This document shows positions 28,101 through 35,499 of a DNA stretch of 64,000 nt, in pieces; positions within the stretch are counted from its first letter, which is position 1; each line of letters begins with the position of its first letter. The stretch is taken from positions 124,001 through 188,000 of the forward strand of contig JADJYW010000016.1 in the NCBI GenBank assembly GCA_016719605.1, given 5' to 3'. The notes under the pieces were generated by a model. It was not told the DNA's origin and made no database searches. It was given only the letters and a program-made list of their open reading frames with translations. The stretch is from Lewinellaceae bacterium (GTDB lineage Bacteria > Bacteroidota > Bacteroidia > Chitinophagales > Saprospiraceae). The position numbers and the translations under genes are program-made.

Positions 28101-28260
28101 AGGTGCGCCAGGAAATATCCGGATTTTGGCCATGGCGGTCATCGGCATACCGGGATGCGGCGTTTTCGACGCTATTCGTCGGGATAATGAGCAAATACTG
28201 ATACAGACAAACGACCGTTAGCGCTATCAGGAAAAAACGTATAACTCCTTTGCTTTGCAT
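25177..28260 (-). CDS. secDF: Fused protein translocase subunit SecDF
   Basis: 1027 residues. SecD and SecF are fused in one chain, the normal state in Bacteroidota. The SecD half (about 1-640) has the first helix, the conserved LAMGLDLKGGMSVLLQVD, a large periplasmic domain with GVVQPNVSLDATRDLILVE, and the membrane bundle with AIAVDANVIIYERIREELR. The SecF half (about 660-1000) has FELGVDFKGGYSFNVQF and GISVNDTVIVYDRIRE. It uses the proton gradient to help pull proteins through SecYEG. A -7 promoter box lies 45 bases upstream (28305-28312). Confidence 0.97.
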   Translation of the reverse strand: MQSKGVIRFFLIALTVVCLYQYLLIIPTNSVENAASRYADDRHGQNPDISWRTYYSGYLDSLSSETVFDIPLIKKFTYADLKKSQLAMGLDLKGGMSVLLQVDLRDFLKSLAGNTTDPAFKQALDKATAAQVTQQTDYIALFAGAWKETSGGKSLASVFARNESLKGQINFESPDADVLRVIRELANTTVDETYKRLKQRIDKLGVVQPNVSLDATRDLILVELPGIDNPQRARNMLQKSAKLEFWDTYRAGDEGISQGLNAADIKLQALLSGDTSVQQEAAMVKDTLYVYPNGPDGKVDSSATPEMQIVDRPADQPQGGGPLLKLLTPAGDARSVVIGYTDKNKMKAVTEMLERPEIRALFPVDLMFRWSLKPVADFGDATASTITGKYELYALKKWRNQEKPRLDGGVVTRASEQPDPNSGEVTVTLAMNNEGARVWAEMTRAAYDGGNREIAIVLDEEVVSAPRVINPIEGGTSSITGGFTLDEAKDLANILEVGKLPAGTRIVQESQIGPSLGADNINKSLIALILSVVLLCFFMIAYYAKGGVISVIALLANIFFIIGTLASMGTVLTLPGIAGIVLTLAIAVDANVIIYERIREELRDGITGIKAIGTGFARALPAIIDANVTTLLTAFVLMYFGLGPIKGFGTVLTVGIFSSMFTAVLVGRLITEWALDRGTEMTYSMPWSEKWLVGAKYDWIGNRKKAYLFSGVIIAIGIGSFFLRGFELGVDFKGGYSFNVQFDQQVDQSKLRSALNEAFGGNPIVKAVSTENTYNITTSYLINEQGPDVMDQVTAKLHEGLTSAGIKTELENFRNTDGTGTHITSSSQVGATVADDIRDSSFKATIWSLLAIFLYLLIRFRRWQFSLGAVVALFHDVLITLTFFSLLHGLVPFSLEIDQAIIACLLTVIGISVNDTVIVYDRIREFINTYAGRPKEEVFNLAINTTLSRTLITSGTIVIVVLILLAFGGAAIRGFAFGMFIGILFGTYSSIFIASSLVVDFTKEKILSGKAVEEKPKVVSKTEKAKA

Positions 28261-28304
28261 ACCTCTAATTAAGGTGAGTGATTAAGCGGTTTAAAAAAAG
28301 TGCG

Positions 28305-28312
28305 CAAATATA
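28305..28312 (-). promoter_or_regulatory. -7 box for secDF
   Basis: TATATTTG on the minus strand is a full match to TAnnTTTG, 45 bases before the secDF ATG. A TTTC element lies about 21 bases further up. Confidence 0.55.
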
Positions 28313-28493
28313 GGCACAACAGCCAAACGAAAGGAAAAATGTAAAAATCAAAATGGAAAACAGCAAAAGTTCGGCGCTACAACCCGCAAAATTCCCTCAA
28401 TCCGGGTAGCTACCAGGCCGTAACGCAACCTTGTCCGGCCTGACCTGTTTAAATTTCAAGCAACTCGCATCATCGTAAACAGCAACTCGAATC

Positions 28494-29252
28494 ATGCCCG
28501 TACAAGTTATTCCCAAGGCAAAACAAGGCCAGGGCGCCTTCAACGGCGGCGAAATCGTGGAAAACAAGCCCATCGGCTTTCCGCAGGATATGTCCGCCAT
28601 ACGCCCCTATTCCAACCTCTTCTACTGGGCACACGCCCGCGCGGTGAAGGACAGCACCATCGGCCTGCACCCACACCAGGGCTTCGAAATTTGCTCCTTC
28701 GTGCTGGCCGGCGAAATCCGCCACTACGACACCAAACTCAAGGAATGGCGTACCCTGCGTGCCGGCGATGCGCAGATCATCCGCGCCGGAAACGGCATCA
28801 GCCACTCCGAATGGATGGGCAAAGGGGCCGAGATGTTCCAAATCTGGTTTGACCCGAATTTGGCTAAAACCCTGGAAAAACCCGCCGGCTACGACGACTA
28901 CCACGGCGCCGATTTCCCGATCTCCGCCGAAGAAGGGGTGTCCGTCAAAACCATCGTGGGCGCAGGAAGCCCGTTTCGTATGGACACGCCCGGCGTGGAG
29001 GTTATGCGGTTGGACATCGGCAGCGGGCCGCATACGTTTGACAGCAACCCGGACAAGGTCTATTCAGCCTACGTCCTGAAAGGAGAGATTTCATTCAACG
29101 GATCGGTCGCCAAACAGTACGATTTCGTGCTGGTGACCGAACAAAAAGTCATCGAACTGCGTACCATGACCGGCGCCGAGCTATTTCTGATCTCGTCGCC
29201 GGCCGATCCAGGCTATCAAACTTACGCGCAATCGCGGCAAATCGGCGGATAG
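28494..29252 (+). CDS. Pirin family cupin protein
   Basis: 252 residues. The N-terminal cupin holds HPHQGFEICSFVLAGEI and GISHSEWMGKGAEMFQIWFDP, giving the pirin metal ligands (two His of HPHQ and His in ISHSE). A second, shorter cupin lies at about 155-250 (VMRLDIGSGPHTFDSNP). Some pirins are quercetinases, others redox-sensing regulators; which applies here is not visible. The stop is 6 bases from the Hsp20 stop on the other strand. Confidence 0.85.
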   Translation: MPVQVIPKAKQGQGAFNGGEIVENKPIGFPQDMSAIRPYSNLFYWAHARAVKDSTIGLHPHQGFEICSFVLAGEIRHYDTKLKEWRTLRAGDAQIIRAGNGISHSEWMGKGAEMFQIWFDPNLAKTLEKPAGYDDYHGADFPISAEEGVSVKTIVGAGSPFRMDTPGVEVMRLDIGSGPHTFDSNPDKVYSAYVLKGEISFNGSVAKQYDFVLVTEQKVIELRTMTGAELFLISSPADPGYQTYAQSRQIGG

Positions 29253-29258
29253 GGAGGG

Positions 29259-29720
29259 CTAATTCAACGAAAACGGTACCTGCAGCGGCAGCACCCCCCG
29301 GTGTTCTTCGCGTTTCGGAATTTCCATTTGGACGATACCGGCGCCGGAGCGCACCTGTAACCCGTCGAGGTCAAGCGCCTCACCATTCAGTTGAAAAACA
29401 CGCTGGAACGCCAACAGGCGGTATTCCCGGTGCAGACTGCGACGGCTGCCGTACGGCTCAAAATCCGAATTTTCCGGCTCATACCGGATTTCGATGCGGT
29501 CGTCGGTGGTGAAAAAGGTGAGGTCGTCGTGCGAAAGACCCGGCACAACCAACTCAATGAAAAACGCTGTTTCGGTTTCGTAGACATTAGTGGCCGGCAG
29601 CAGACTGAGCTGCATTGCCATTTGCCGCTGCGTTTGTGTCCAGTTATTCCGGGTGATGAAGTCGTCGAAGTACAGCGGCTGGTTGGCCGGCAAAGGGCGG
29701 TTATTTTGAGCAGGGAACAT
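29259..29720 (-). CDS. Hsp20/alpha-crystallin small heat-shock protein
   Basis: 153 residues. The alpha-crystallin domain spans about 48-140: NVYETETAFFIELVVPGLSHDDL, then RVFQLNGEALDLDGLQVRSG, ending with IVQMEIPKREE, which matches the family end pattern (GVLxIxIPK) with a Val-Gln change. It acts as an ATP-independent holdase. A Gln-rich N-terminal arm precedes it. No typical heat-shock promoter was recognised. Confidence 0.83.
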   Translation of the reverse strand: MFPAQNNRPLPANQPLYFDDFITRNNWTQTQRQMAMQLSLLPATNVYETETAFFIELVVPGLSHDDLTFFTTDDRIEIRYEPENSDFEPYGSRRSLHREYRLLAFQRVFQLNGEALDLDGLQVRSGAGIVQMEIPKREEHRGVLPLQVPFSLN

Positions 29721-30045
29721 AACACAGCAGATTTTTTGAAAAAAACGGGTTCAGGTTTCCTATGCCCGGCAAACAACATTCCACACCCGATAGTTGCTTG
29801 ACTATGCGCCAATTTGTCGGCGATTTCGTTATGAACTGCCAAAGTGGCGTGCGATTGTATTCGTGTACGGCAGCACGCGATTAAAATGGAACGCGGATAC
29901 CGCGGATGCTACGCAGCGCGGATGCCCGCGGATATTTTCCGAGTGCGAAAACAACAGCGCGATGAAACTCTGCAAAAAAAATCCGTAAAAATCCGCGCTG
30001 CGTAGCATCCGTGCTATCCGCGTACCATCCACCGTATCCCGCCAC
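29721..30045. other. 325-base gap with ACGCGGAT inverted repeat
   Basis: No gene is supported. The main content is the inverted repeat at 29889-30030. The rest (29721-29885) shows no clear motif. Confidence 0.6.
29889..30030. repeat. ACGCGGAT-type degenerate repeats arranged as an inverted repeat
   Basis: The left arm (about 29890-29935) carries CGCGGATACCGCGGATGCTA and further CGCGGAT units. The right arm (about 29985-30030) is its near complement (GCGCTGCGTAGCATCCG). The matching core GGATGCTACGCAGCGCGGAT is perfect. The unit is unique to this locus in the window. Confidence 0.85.
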
Positions 30046-30939
30046 CTAACGCTGTCCCCCAAACTTGAACACCATACCCCCGGTTACCCGTAGCATCCGG
30101 CTGGTATTTCGACCCCCGAGGATGTATCCCCCGCTGATAAAAAAACCGCTTCGGCCGTTTTCGGAATAATACGCCGTGCCGCCTGTCTGGATGTACGACA
30201 CTCCGTAGGCTTGCGGCAGGTCGGGCACATCGGGCGCATAGTCGCTGCCCCCGATCGTGCGCTGCCATTCTACCCAGGCATCGAGGTAGTACCGGGCTGC
30301 CGGGAATCCCGCGCGGAACAGGACGGTCGCAAAATCGGCCGGCTCCGTCGGCTCATAGTCGGGCCGTTCCCGGCGAATTGCCGCGATATCGGCCTCGCGC
30401 AGGTTGTCGAACCGCCAGTTGTACCCGGCCGTCAGGTTGGCAAACAGCCCGATCGGGGTTTCCCATTGTACGATCAGCCGGGCCGGCAGCACCAGGGCCT
30501 TTTGGCCCAATGCCCCCGAAACGGTTGGCTCGTAGTTGGCCAAAGGAAAACTCAAGCCGGTACCCAGCAGCGCACCCAGCCGCCCCGCCCCACCCATATC
30601 CCGATAGACGGGCCGGTACTTGAGGTACAACCCGCCATCCTGCAATCCGCTTTGGCTGGCCGTGAACACATACGCGGCCGTGCCCACCATGTCTACACGT
30701 TTGCTCAAACCATACTCCGCAAATACACTCAGCAGGCTGCCCTTGTAGCCGACAGGGTAGGTCTGCCCGCCGACCCCGGCAAAATCGTGAGCCGAATTGA
30801 CGGAAAACGAGGGCGCCAGGTCCAGCACACCCTTGCCTTTCAGGTAGCCGTCGAGCGGCCCCTGGGCAAACGCTTGGCCGGCAAGCCCGCCAAGCGCCGC
30901 AGCCAGAAACAGCCGCCGGAAAAACCGTGCGCGCATCAC
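30046..30939 (-). CDS. Outer-membrane beta-barrel-like protein of unknown role
   Basis: 297 residues with a signal peptide (cut after GQAFAQ, about 26). The rest is rich in Gly, Tyr and aromatic/alternating strands (GGLYLKYRPVYRDM, LFANLTAGYNWRF, ARYYLDAWVEWQ) and ends in VTGGMVFKFGGQR, the pattern of a barrel. No specific family was recognised. Its start overlaps the gmhA stop by 4 bases (ATGA), so it is the last gene of the operon running from 33369 and may relate to LPS or the cell surface. Confidence 0.65.
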   Translation of the reverse strand: MMRARFFRRLFLAAALGGLAGQAFAQGPLDGYLKGKGVLDLAPSFSVNSAHDFAGVGGQTYPVGYKGSLLSVFAEYGLSKRVDMVGTAAYVFTASQSGLQDGGLYLKYRPVYRDMGGAGRLGALLGTGLSFPLANYEPTVSGALGQKALVLPARLIVQWETPIGLFANLTAGYNWRFDNLREADIAAIRRERPDYEPTEPADFATVLFRAGFPAARYYLDAWVEWQRTIGGSDYAPDVPDLPQAYGVSYIQTGGTAYYSENGRSGFFISGGYILGGRNTSRMLRVTGGMVFKFGGQR

Positions 30940-31505
30940 GCAAAAAGACTTTTTTCCACAATCTCACACAAGATGTGCCCAATCAGGATATGCGATTCCT
31001 GGATGCGCGGCGTGTCGGTGGAGGGTACATTCAGGAGCAGGTCGCAAGCCGCAGCCAGTTGGCCACCGGTAGCCCCGGTGAGACCAATGACCTGCATGCC
31101 GAGTTCGGCCGCTTTTTCCGCTGCACGCAAAATGCCCGGCGAATTGCCCGACGTGCTGATGGCAACCAGCACATCGCCGCGGCGTCCAGCCGCCTCCACC
31201 ATCCGGGAAAAAACATGGTCGTAACCATAGTCATTCGCCACAGCCGTCAGGTAGGAGGTGTTGACGTGCAGCGCCTCTGCATACAACGGCGGCCGGTCGG
31301 TGTAAAAACGGCCCGAGAGTTCGGCCGCAAGGTGCTGGGCATCGGCCGCACTGCCGCCATTGCCGCAAAACAACACCTTGCCGCCCTGCCGGAAAACGCG
31401 CACCAACAGGTCGGCAGTTTGCCCGATTTTTTCCAGCAAAACCGGGTCGGCCAGTACAGCCTCCTTGACGGCAATACTCGCACGGATGGATTTTTCAATA
31501 ATCAT
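30936..31505 (-). CDS. gmhA: Phosphoheptose isomerase (sedoheptulose 7-phosphate isomerase)
   Basis: 189 residues from the ATG at 31505; a frame open further upstream only reads through the repeat array and is not used. It converts sedoheptulose 7-phosphate to D-glycero-D-manno-heptose 7-phosphate for LPS core synthesis. The SIS domain shows LFCGNGGSAADAQHLAAELSGRF, TSYLTAVANDYGYDHVFSR and ISTSGNSPGILRAAEKA. The start overlaps the stop of the isoprenoid-synthase-like gene by 4 bases, and its stop overlaps the next gene likewise: a translationally coupled operon. Confidence 0.93.
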   Translation of the reverse strand: MIIEKSIRASIAVKEAVLADPVLLEKIGQTADLLVRVFRQGGKVLFCGNGGSAADAQHLAAELSGRFYTDRPPLYAEALHVNTSYLTAVANDYGYDHVFSRMVEAAGRRGDVLVAISTSGNSPGILRAAEKAAELGMQVIGLTGATGGQLAAACDLLLNVPSTDTPRIQESHILIGHILCEIVEKSLFA

Positions 31506-32608
31506 GTTTGTGCAGGTTTCTGGTTGTGAGGTTTCTGGTTGCGAGGTTTCTGGTTGGAAGGTTTCTGGTTGGAGGGTTTCTGGTTGGAAGGTTTCTGGTT
31601 GGAGGGTTTGGGGTTGGAGGGTTTGGGGGGCATAACGGTGAATACATTCCAAATCGCTTGCAAACGCGTATGCCATTGGGCCATATCTACCACCATGGCG
31701 CGGCGGTTGTCAAGGGGCAAAGTTCCATGCTTTTTTTGCAAACGACGGTAGCGGTGCAGACAAACCCGCGTGATAGCCACCAAAAAAAACACGGTGTGCA
31801 GGGCTGTTTCCGGGCGACTGCCGGGGACATGTAATTGCCGAAAAGCGTTGGCCACAGCTACTGTCCGGTGGTGAAAAAGGGCGATCAGTTGCTCCACATC
31901 GTTTTGCGTAGCCGCTGTGGTCGTGTTGCGTTGCCGGTCATGCCAGAGATCAAAAATATCGTCGCACAGCTGAACGAAGTGCCCAAATTCGAGCAACGCC
32001 CGGCGCTCGGCTTCGGGGATCGGGTCGGCCAGCAAACACCGGAAAAGCAACACCGAATAGCCGCCTTTTTCGGCAGTGAGCCGCTCTACTTCATCGGGCG
32101 CCGGGGGGCGGAGGGCTTTTTGGGCGCCAACGGCCTCGATCTGAAACACCCGGTGCAGGGCCTCCTCAAATTCGGCGACGCGGGCAACGGGCAGCGCCTC
32201 CCGTGTTTTTTTTAAAAAAACCAACGCCAGCCCGGACGGGTCGGCCCGCCGACCGTATTCCGCCACATCCGCCTTCGGCAAAAAGTGGCCGGGCGCCTCG
32301 TCCGTGAGATCGTCAAAAAAACAAGCCAACGCAGAAAGGATGGAAAAACGGCGTATTTCGGCTCCGTCCAGCGCCCTGCCACGGATACGGCCGAACACCG
32401 CGCCGAGAAAAACGGCGCCGAAAAAATAATGCCGGTGCCGGTTGAGATCGAGCCGGCCGTGGTGCTGCGGCGCCAATCCCAGGTCACGCAGTCCGCTTTT
32501 TCTGAAATACTGCCCGGCCCGCACAAACAACACAGCCAACCGGGCTGTGGCCAACGCCCGATAAAACCAGTGGGCCGGCAGGCGCGACACGAGCGACAGG
32601 ATGGCCAT
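31502..32608 (-). CDS. Class I isoprenoid-synthase-like protein with a repeat-encoded tail
   Basis: 368 residues. It is all-helical in appearance, with two Asp-rich motifs set about 130 residues apart: FFDDLTDE (about 97) and QLCDDIFDLWHD (about 216). These resemble the metal-binding motifs of class I isoprenoid synthases, though neither is a classical DDxxD. The product is unknown. The last about 40 residues are (N-Q-K-P-S)n, encoded by the intergenic-type repeat at 31511-31625. The stop still overlaps the gmhA ATG by 4 bases. The start overlaps the upstream hydrolase stop (TAATG). Confidence 0.6.
   Translation of the reverse strand: MAILSLVSRLPAHWFYRALATARLAVLFVRAGQYFRKSGLRDLGLAPQHHGRLDLNRHRHYFFGAVFLGAVFGRIRGRALDGAEIRRFSILSALACFFDDLTDEAPGHFLPKADVAEYGRRADPSGLALVFLKKTREALPVARVAEFEEALHRVFQIEAVGAQKALRPPAPDEVERLTAEKGGYSVLLFRCLLADPIPEAERRALLEFGHFVQLCDDIFDLWHDRQRNTTTAATQNDVEQLIALFHHRTVAVANAFRQLHVPGSRPETALHTVFFLVAITRVCLHRYRRLQKKHGTLPLDNRRAMVVDMAQWHTRLQAIWNVFTVMPPKPSNPKPSNQKPSNQKPSNQKPSNQKPRNQKPHNQKPAQT
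31511..31625. repeat. GGTTTCTGGTTGGAGG-type tandem repeat, translated as a C-terminal tail
   Basis: About eight units of 15 bases (GGTTTCTGGTTGGAA/G with variants). Units of 15 are divisible by three, so the minus-strand gene reads straight through it. It is related to the GGTTGGA family at 9488 and 20817. Confidence 0.9.
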
Positions 32609-33369
32609 TAAAATTCAATTTCCAGCCCGTCGTAGGCCGGCGACACATTTGGCGGCAGGAGCAGCGGCATCTCGGCGGCTAAGCCCAGCTCGTGGCTGAT
32701 GTGGGTGAGCCAGGCGTGTTCGGGCGCTATTTTTTCGATGAGTTCCAACGCCTCGCCGAGGGTCAGGTGCGTCGGATGCTGCTGGGTGCGCAGGGCGTTC
32801 AGCACCAGATACCGTGTGCCCCGAACCTTGGCCAACTGGTCGGGACTGATCGTTTTCACATCGGTGAGGTAGGTCAGGTCGCCAAACCGGAACCCGAGTA
32901 TCGGCAGGCGACCATGCCAGATGCCGATGGCCTGGATGTCCAGACCGTGGATGTGCAGGCAAGTTTCGGCGTCTATCGGGTACAGCTCGATGCGGGGCAA
33001 GCCGGGGATTGGGTCGCCAAAAATATACGCGAACCGGTAGCGCACATCGGCAGCTACGCGTTCCTGAGCATATACCGACATGGGGTGGCCGCTGCGGAAG
33101 TTGAACGGACGGATATCGTCCAAACCGATGACGTGGTCGTTGTGCTCGTGGGTCAGCAGGATCGCATCGAGGTGGCGGACGCGGGCACGCAGCATCTGCT
33201 GGCGCAAATCAGGGCCGGCATCTATCAGGATATTGGTGTCGCCGTGGGTGAGCAGGGCCGCCGTGCGCAAACGCTGGTCGTGCGGGTTCGCAGACGTACA
33301 TACCCGGCATTCGCACCCGATCACGGGCACACCCTGGGAAGTTCCGGTACCGAGTATGGTAAGTTTCAA
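32608..33369 (-). CDS. MBL-fold metal-dependent hydrolase (PhnP-like)
   Basis: 253 residues. It starts with KLTILGTGTSQGVPVIGCEC and has the metal motif LLTHEHNDHVIGLDD, both typical of the PhnP/Lpp-like branch of metallo-beta-lactamase-fold phosphodiesterases. The last ligand is probably His in AWLTHISHELG. Cys residues in CECRVC near the start recall the zinc site of PhnP. The substrate is likely a cyclic or phosphodiester compound, but a role in C-P lyase pathways is not supported by neighbours. It heads a four-gene overlapping operon with the isoprenoid-like gene and gmhA. Confidence 0.85.
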   Translation of the reverse strand: MKLTILGTGTSQGVPVIGCECRVCTSANPHDQRLRTAALLTHGDTNILIDAGPDLRQQMLRARVRHLDAILLTHEHNDHVIGLDDIRPFNFRSGHPMSVYAQERVAADVRYRFAYIFGDPIPGLPRIELYPIDAETCLHIHGLDIQAIGIWHGRLPILGFRFGDLTYLTDVKTISPDQLAKVRGTRYLVLNALRTQQHPTHLTLGEALELIEKIAPEHAWLTHISHELGLAAEMPLLLPPNVSPAYDGLEIEF

Positions 33370-33398
33370 AGTGTCCGGTAAAGTTTACAAAAACGCCA

Positions 33399-35342
33399 TC
33401 ATCCCCCGGCATTCGCATTGTTGTTCACGTCGCCGACTTTGACGCCCTTGAAATTGGCGTCGGTGACGTTTTGTTGCAGGTTGTTGTATTGCAATGCGCC
33501 TGTCGGCAAACCTCCGCTGAACGGGTTGGCCGGGTTGGGAAAAACCGTATTCGCCGGCAGGAAGTGCCACGAAGGTACGGCGGGAAACTGCGGGTTCAAG
33601 CCGAGAATCACTTTTCTCCCCTCTACAATGTCTATAGTGGTGACGGATTTGCTGCCGTTGGCATCGGCTGCGATAATTTTCCACGGAGAGTCCAGGGGTT
33701 CCAGGCCCAGTACATACTTGTTGATGAGCGTCAGGTCAAACGTCGTGACGCCGTTGAGGTCGTTGGTGTCGCGCATCGGGGCTACGGTGTAGTTCAGGCC
33801 GGGAGCGAGGTTGGCAAAGGTGTAATTGCCGGCAGCATCGGTGCGGGTACTTGCCGTGGCGCCGCCCGACAGTTCGACGAGCACATTGGGCATAGGCGCA
33901 CCCCAGTGTGTCTGGATATTTCCGCCGATACCGGCCTGTGGCGGCGCGGGTTGTGCGTAGCCGTTTTGCGTGAGCGCGTTGGTGTTGGCGGGATCGAGCC
34001 ACTCGCGCAGGCGGCTGCCCGCGCCGGCGCCCTGGTCCCAGGAAAGGTCGAAACGGCCAAACCAGGAGCCGGAAACAACGCAGGCGACCGGGTCCAGGTT
34101 GCCGCCGTGCAGCTGGCCGACGACGCGTTTGTTCTGATCGAACAGCACACAGCCCGAGGAGCCGGGCTGGTAGATGCCCTCGTCGGGCACAACCCGCCAG
34201 TGCGAATTGACCGGCGATATGCCAAATTGCCCGCCCCAGTTGATCGTCTGGGTGAAAATTGTGGCCGGGTCATTGTCCCGGGATATTTTTTTGATGTCAC
34301 CGCTGGGGTGGTGTATGAACGTTGAGTTTTGCACCAGAGCATTGGTGGCGGGGGTGCGGTTCCAGCCGTTGAAGTACACATTGTAATTGGCCGGGATCGG
34401 GTTGGTTTTCAGCAGCAGGAAGTCCGTCTCGTCCCGAAACGATATCCGTTCGCAGCCCAGAACGGACTTGCGCGTTGGTTCGGTGGCGGGGTTGGGGCAG
34501 CCGGCGGACTCGTACTCAAAATCGAAGCGCCACATAGCGAAATTGGGTGTCGTGCCGATGATTTGGCAGTGGTGGGCGGTGAGGAAATACGGCTCGCCCG
34601 AGCCGGCCGTATTGGCCATGAGTGAGCCGGTACACCAGCCTGCGCCGTTGGAAAAAATCATCAGGATGCGGGCCACACCGCGTTTTTCGGTCTGCCAGTT
34701 TTGGCCGAGCGCACAGTTCATGTTGATATTACAGGCCAGCGCTTCGCCAAAATCTTCGGGCGCCCCGCCGGGCAGCACACCCGCCGGATCGTAAACGTAG
34801 TCCAGACGGTTGAGGTGAATGTCGGCCGGGGTCTTGCTGCCGGCAGCCTCGTGCAGTTCAAGTACGGTGGTTTCGCCAGGCAACACGCCGATCAAAAATT
34901 GCCCGGAGGGCAAACAACTTTGCGCGGTGTAGGCGCCCAGCACCTCTTGCCGGTCGGGCGTGTAGGCAAAAAAGCGGTTTCCGGCGGGCAGGTGAAAACG
35001 GTCGAACAGCAGGAGTAAGCCCAGGGCTTTGGGCGCCAGCAGGACGCAGCGCCACACGCGGTCGCCATTCGGCAGTACCGTCCAGTCGCCGCTACGCGCG
35101 GGGTCTATGTCCACCGGAGCCAGCGGCACCGCAAAGCGGCTGCGTTCGGGGTTCAGGCCGTCGTCTTCCAGCAGTTTTTTGGCATCCGGCGCAGCCAGCA
35201 CCACCGGTGCGGGTGCAGCGGCAAATGCAGCAGCATTTTCGGGTAAAAAACTCGGTGGAAGCCCGCCTTCGCTGATTTGAGCGGTGGAAACAGCAGACCA
35301 GGAAAAGGCAAGGAAAAGCGGAAATCGGTAGAAAAAACGCAT
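33399..35342 (-). CDS. Secreted trypsin-like serine protease with C-terminal dockerin
   Basis: 647 residues with a signal peptide (cut after STAQ, about 22). A propeptide-like region leads to an S1 protease domain resembling lysyl endopeptidases: catalytic His in YFLTAHHCQ (about 257), Asp in RDETDFLLLK (about 307) and Ser in YQPGSSGCVLF (about 395). Cys-rich segments (CNINMNCALGQNW, GWCTGS) fit the disulphides of that group. From about 490 there is a CarboxypepD_reg-like module, then two dockerin-like repeats (NGVTTFDLTLINKYVLG and ADANGSKSVTTIDIVEGRK), ending VKVGDVNNNANAGG. No T9SS sorting domain follows, unlike the related adhesin at 1-2638. It may be held at the surface by a cohesin. Confidence 0.88.
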   Translation of the reverse strand: MRFFYRFPLFLAFSWSAVSTAQISEGGLPPSFLPENAAAFAAAPAPVVLAAPDAKKLLEDDGLNPERSRFAVPLAPVDIDPARSGDWTVLPNGDRVWRCVLLAPKALGLLLLFDRFHLPAGNRFFAYTPDRQEVLGAYTAQSCLPSGQFLIGVLPGETTVLELHEAAGSKTPADIHLNRLDYVYDPAGVLPGGAPEDFGEALACNINMNCALGQNWQTEKRGVARILMIFSNGAGWCTGSLMANTAGSGEPYFLTAHHCQIIGTTPNFAMWRFDFEYESAGCPNPATEPTRKSVLGCERISFRDETDFLLLKTNPIPANYNVYFNGWNRTPATNALVQNSTFIHHPSGDIKKISRDNDPATIFTQTINWGGQFGISPVNSHWRVVPDEGIYQPGSSGCVLFDQNKRVVGQLHGGNLDPVACVVSGSWFGRFDLSWDQGAGAGSRLREWLDPANTNALTQNGYAQPAPPQAGIGGNIQTHWGAPMPNVLVELSGGATASTRTDAAGNYTFANLAPGLNYTVAPMRDTNDLNGVTTFDLTLINKYVLGLEPLDSPWKIIAADANGSKSVTTIDIVEGRKVILGLNPQFPAVPSWHFLPANTVFPNPANPFSGGLPTGALQYNNLQQNVTDANFKGVKVGDVNNNANAGG

Positions 35343-35432
35343 GGGATGAGTGGTATTAAAAAAGTTAAGAAAGCGGGAGCAGGATTATGCGATTAGGCCT
35401 CGGGCGAAAGTTTTGCGGTAAAAATCAGGCCA

Positions 35433-35471
35433 AAAACCAACGGGGCAGCGACTATCCGCCACTGCCCCGCT
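35433..35471 (-). terminator. Hairpin terminator after the MbnP/MbnH operon
   Basis: CGGGGCAG and CTGCCCCG pair around a 14-base loop. On the minus strand it is followed by TTGGTTTTTGG. It lies 29 bases after the dihaem gene stop. Confidence 0.75.
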
Positions 35472-35499
35472 GCAAATCACATAAAACCGGTAATCCTGC

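Noticed and set aside
31505..31676. Longer N-terminus for gmhA through the repeat (QPETLQPET...)
   Set aside because: Family proteins start at MIIEKS-like position and the ATG there overlaps the upstream stop; the extension is repeat sequence in the gap.
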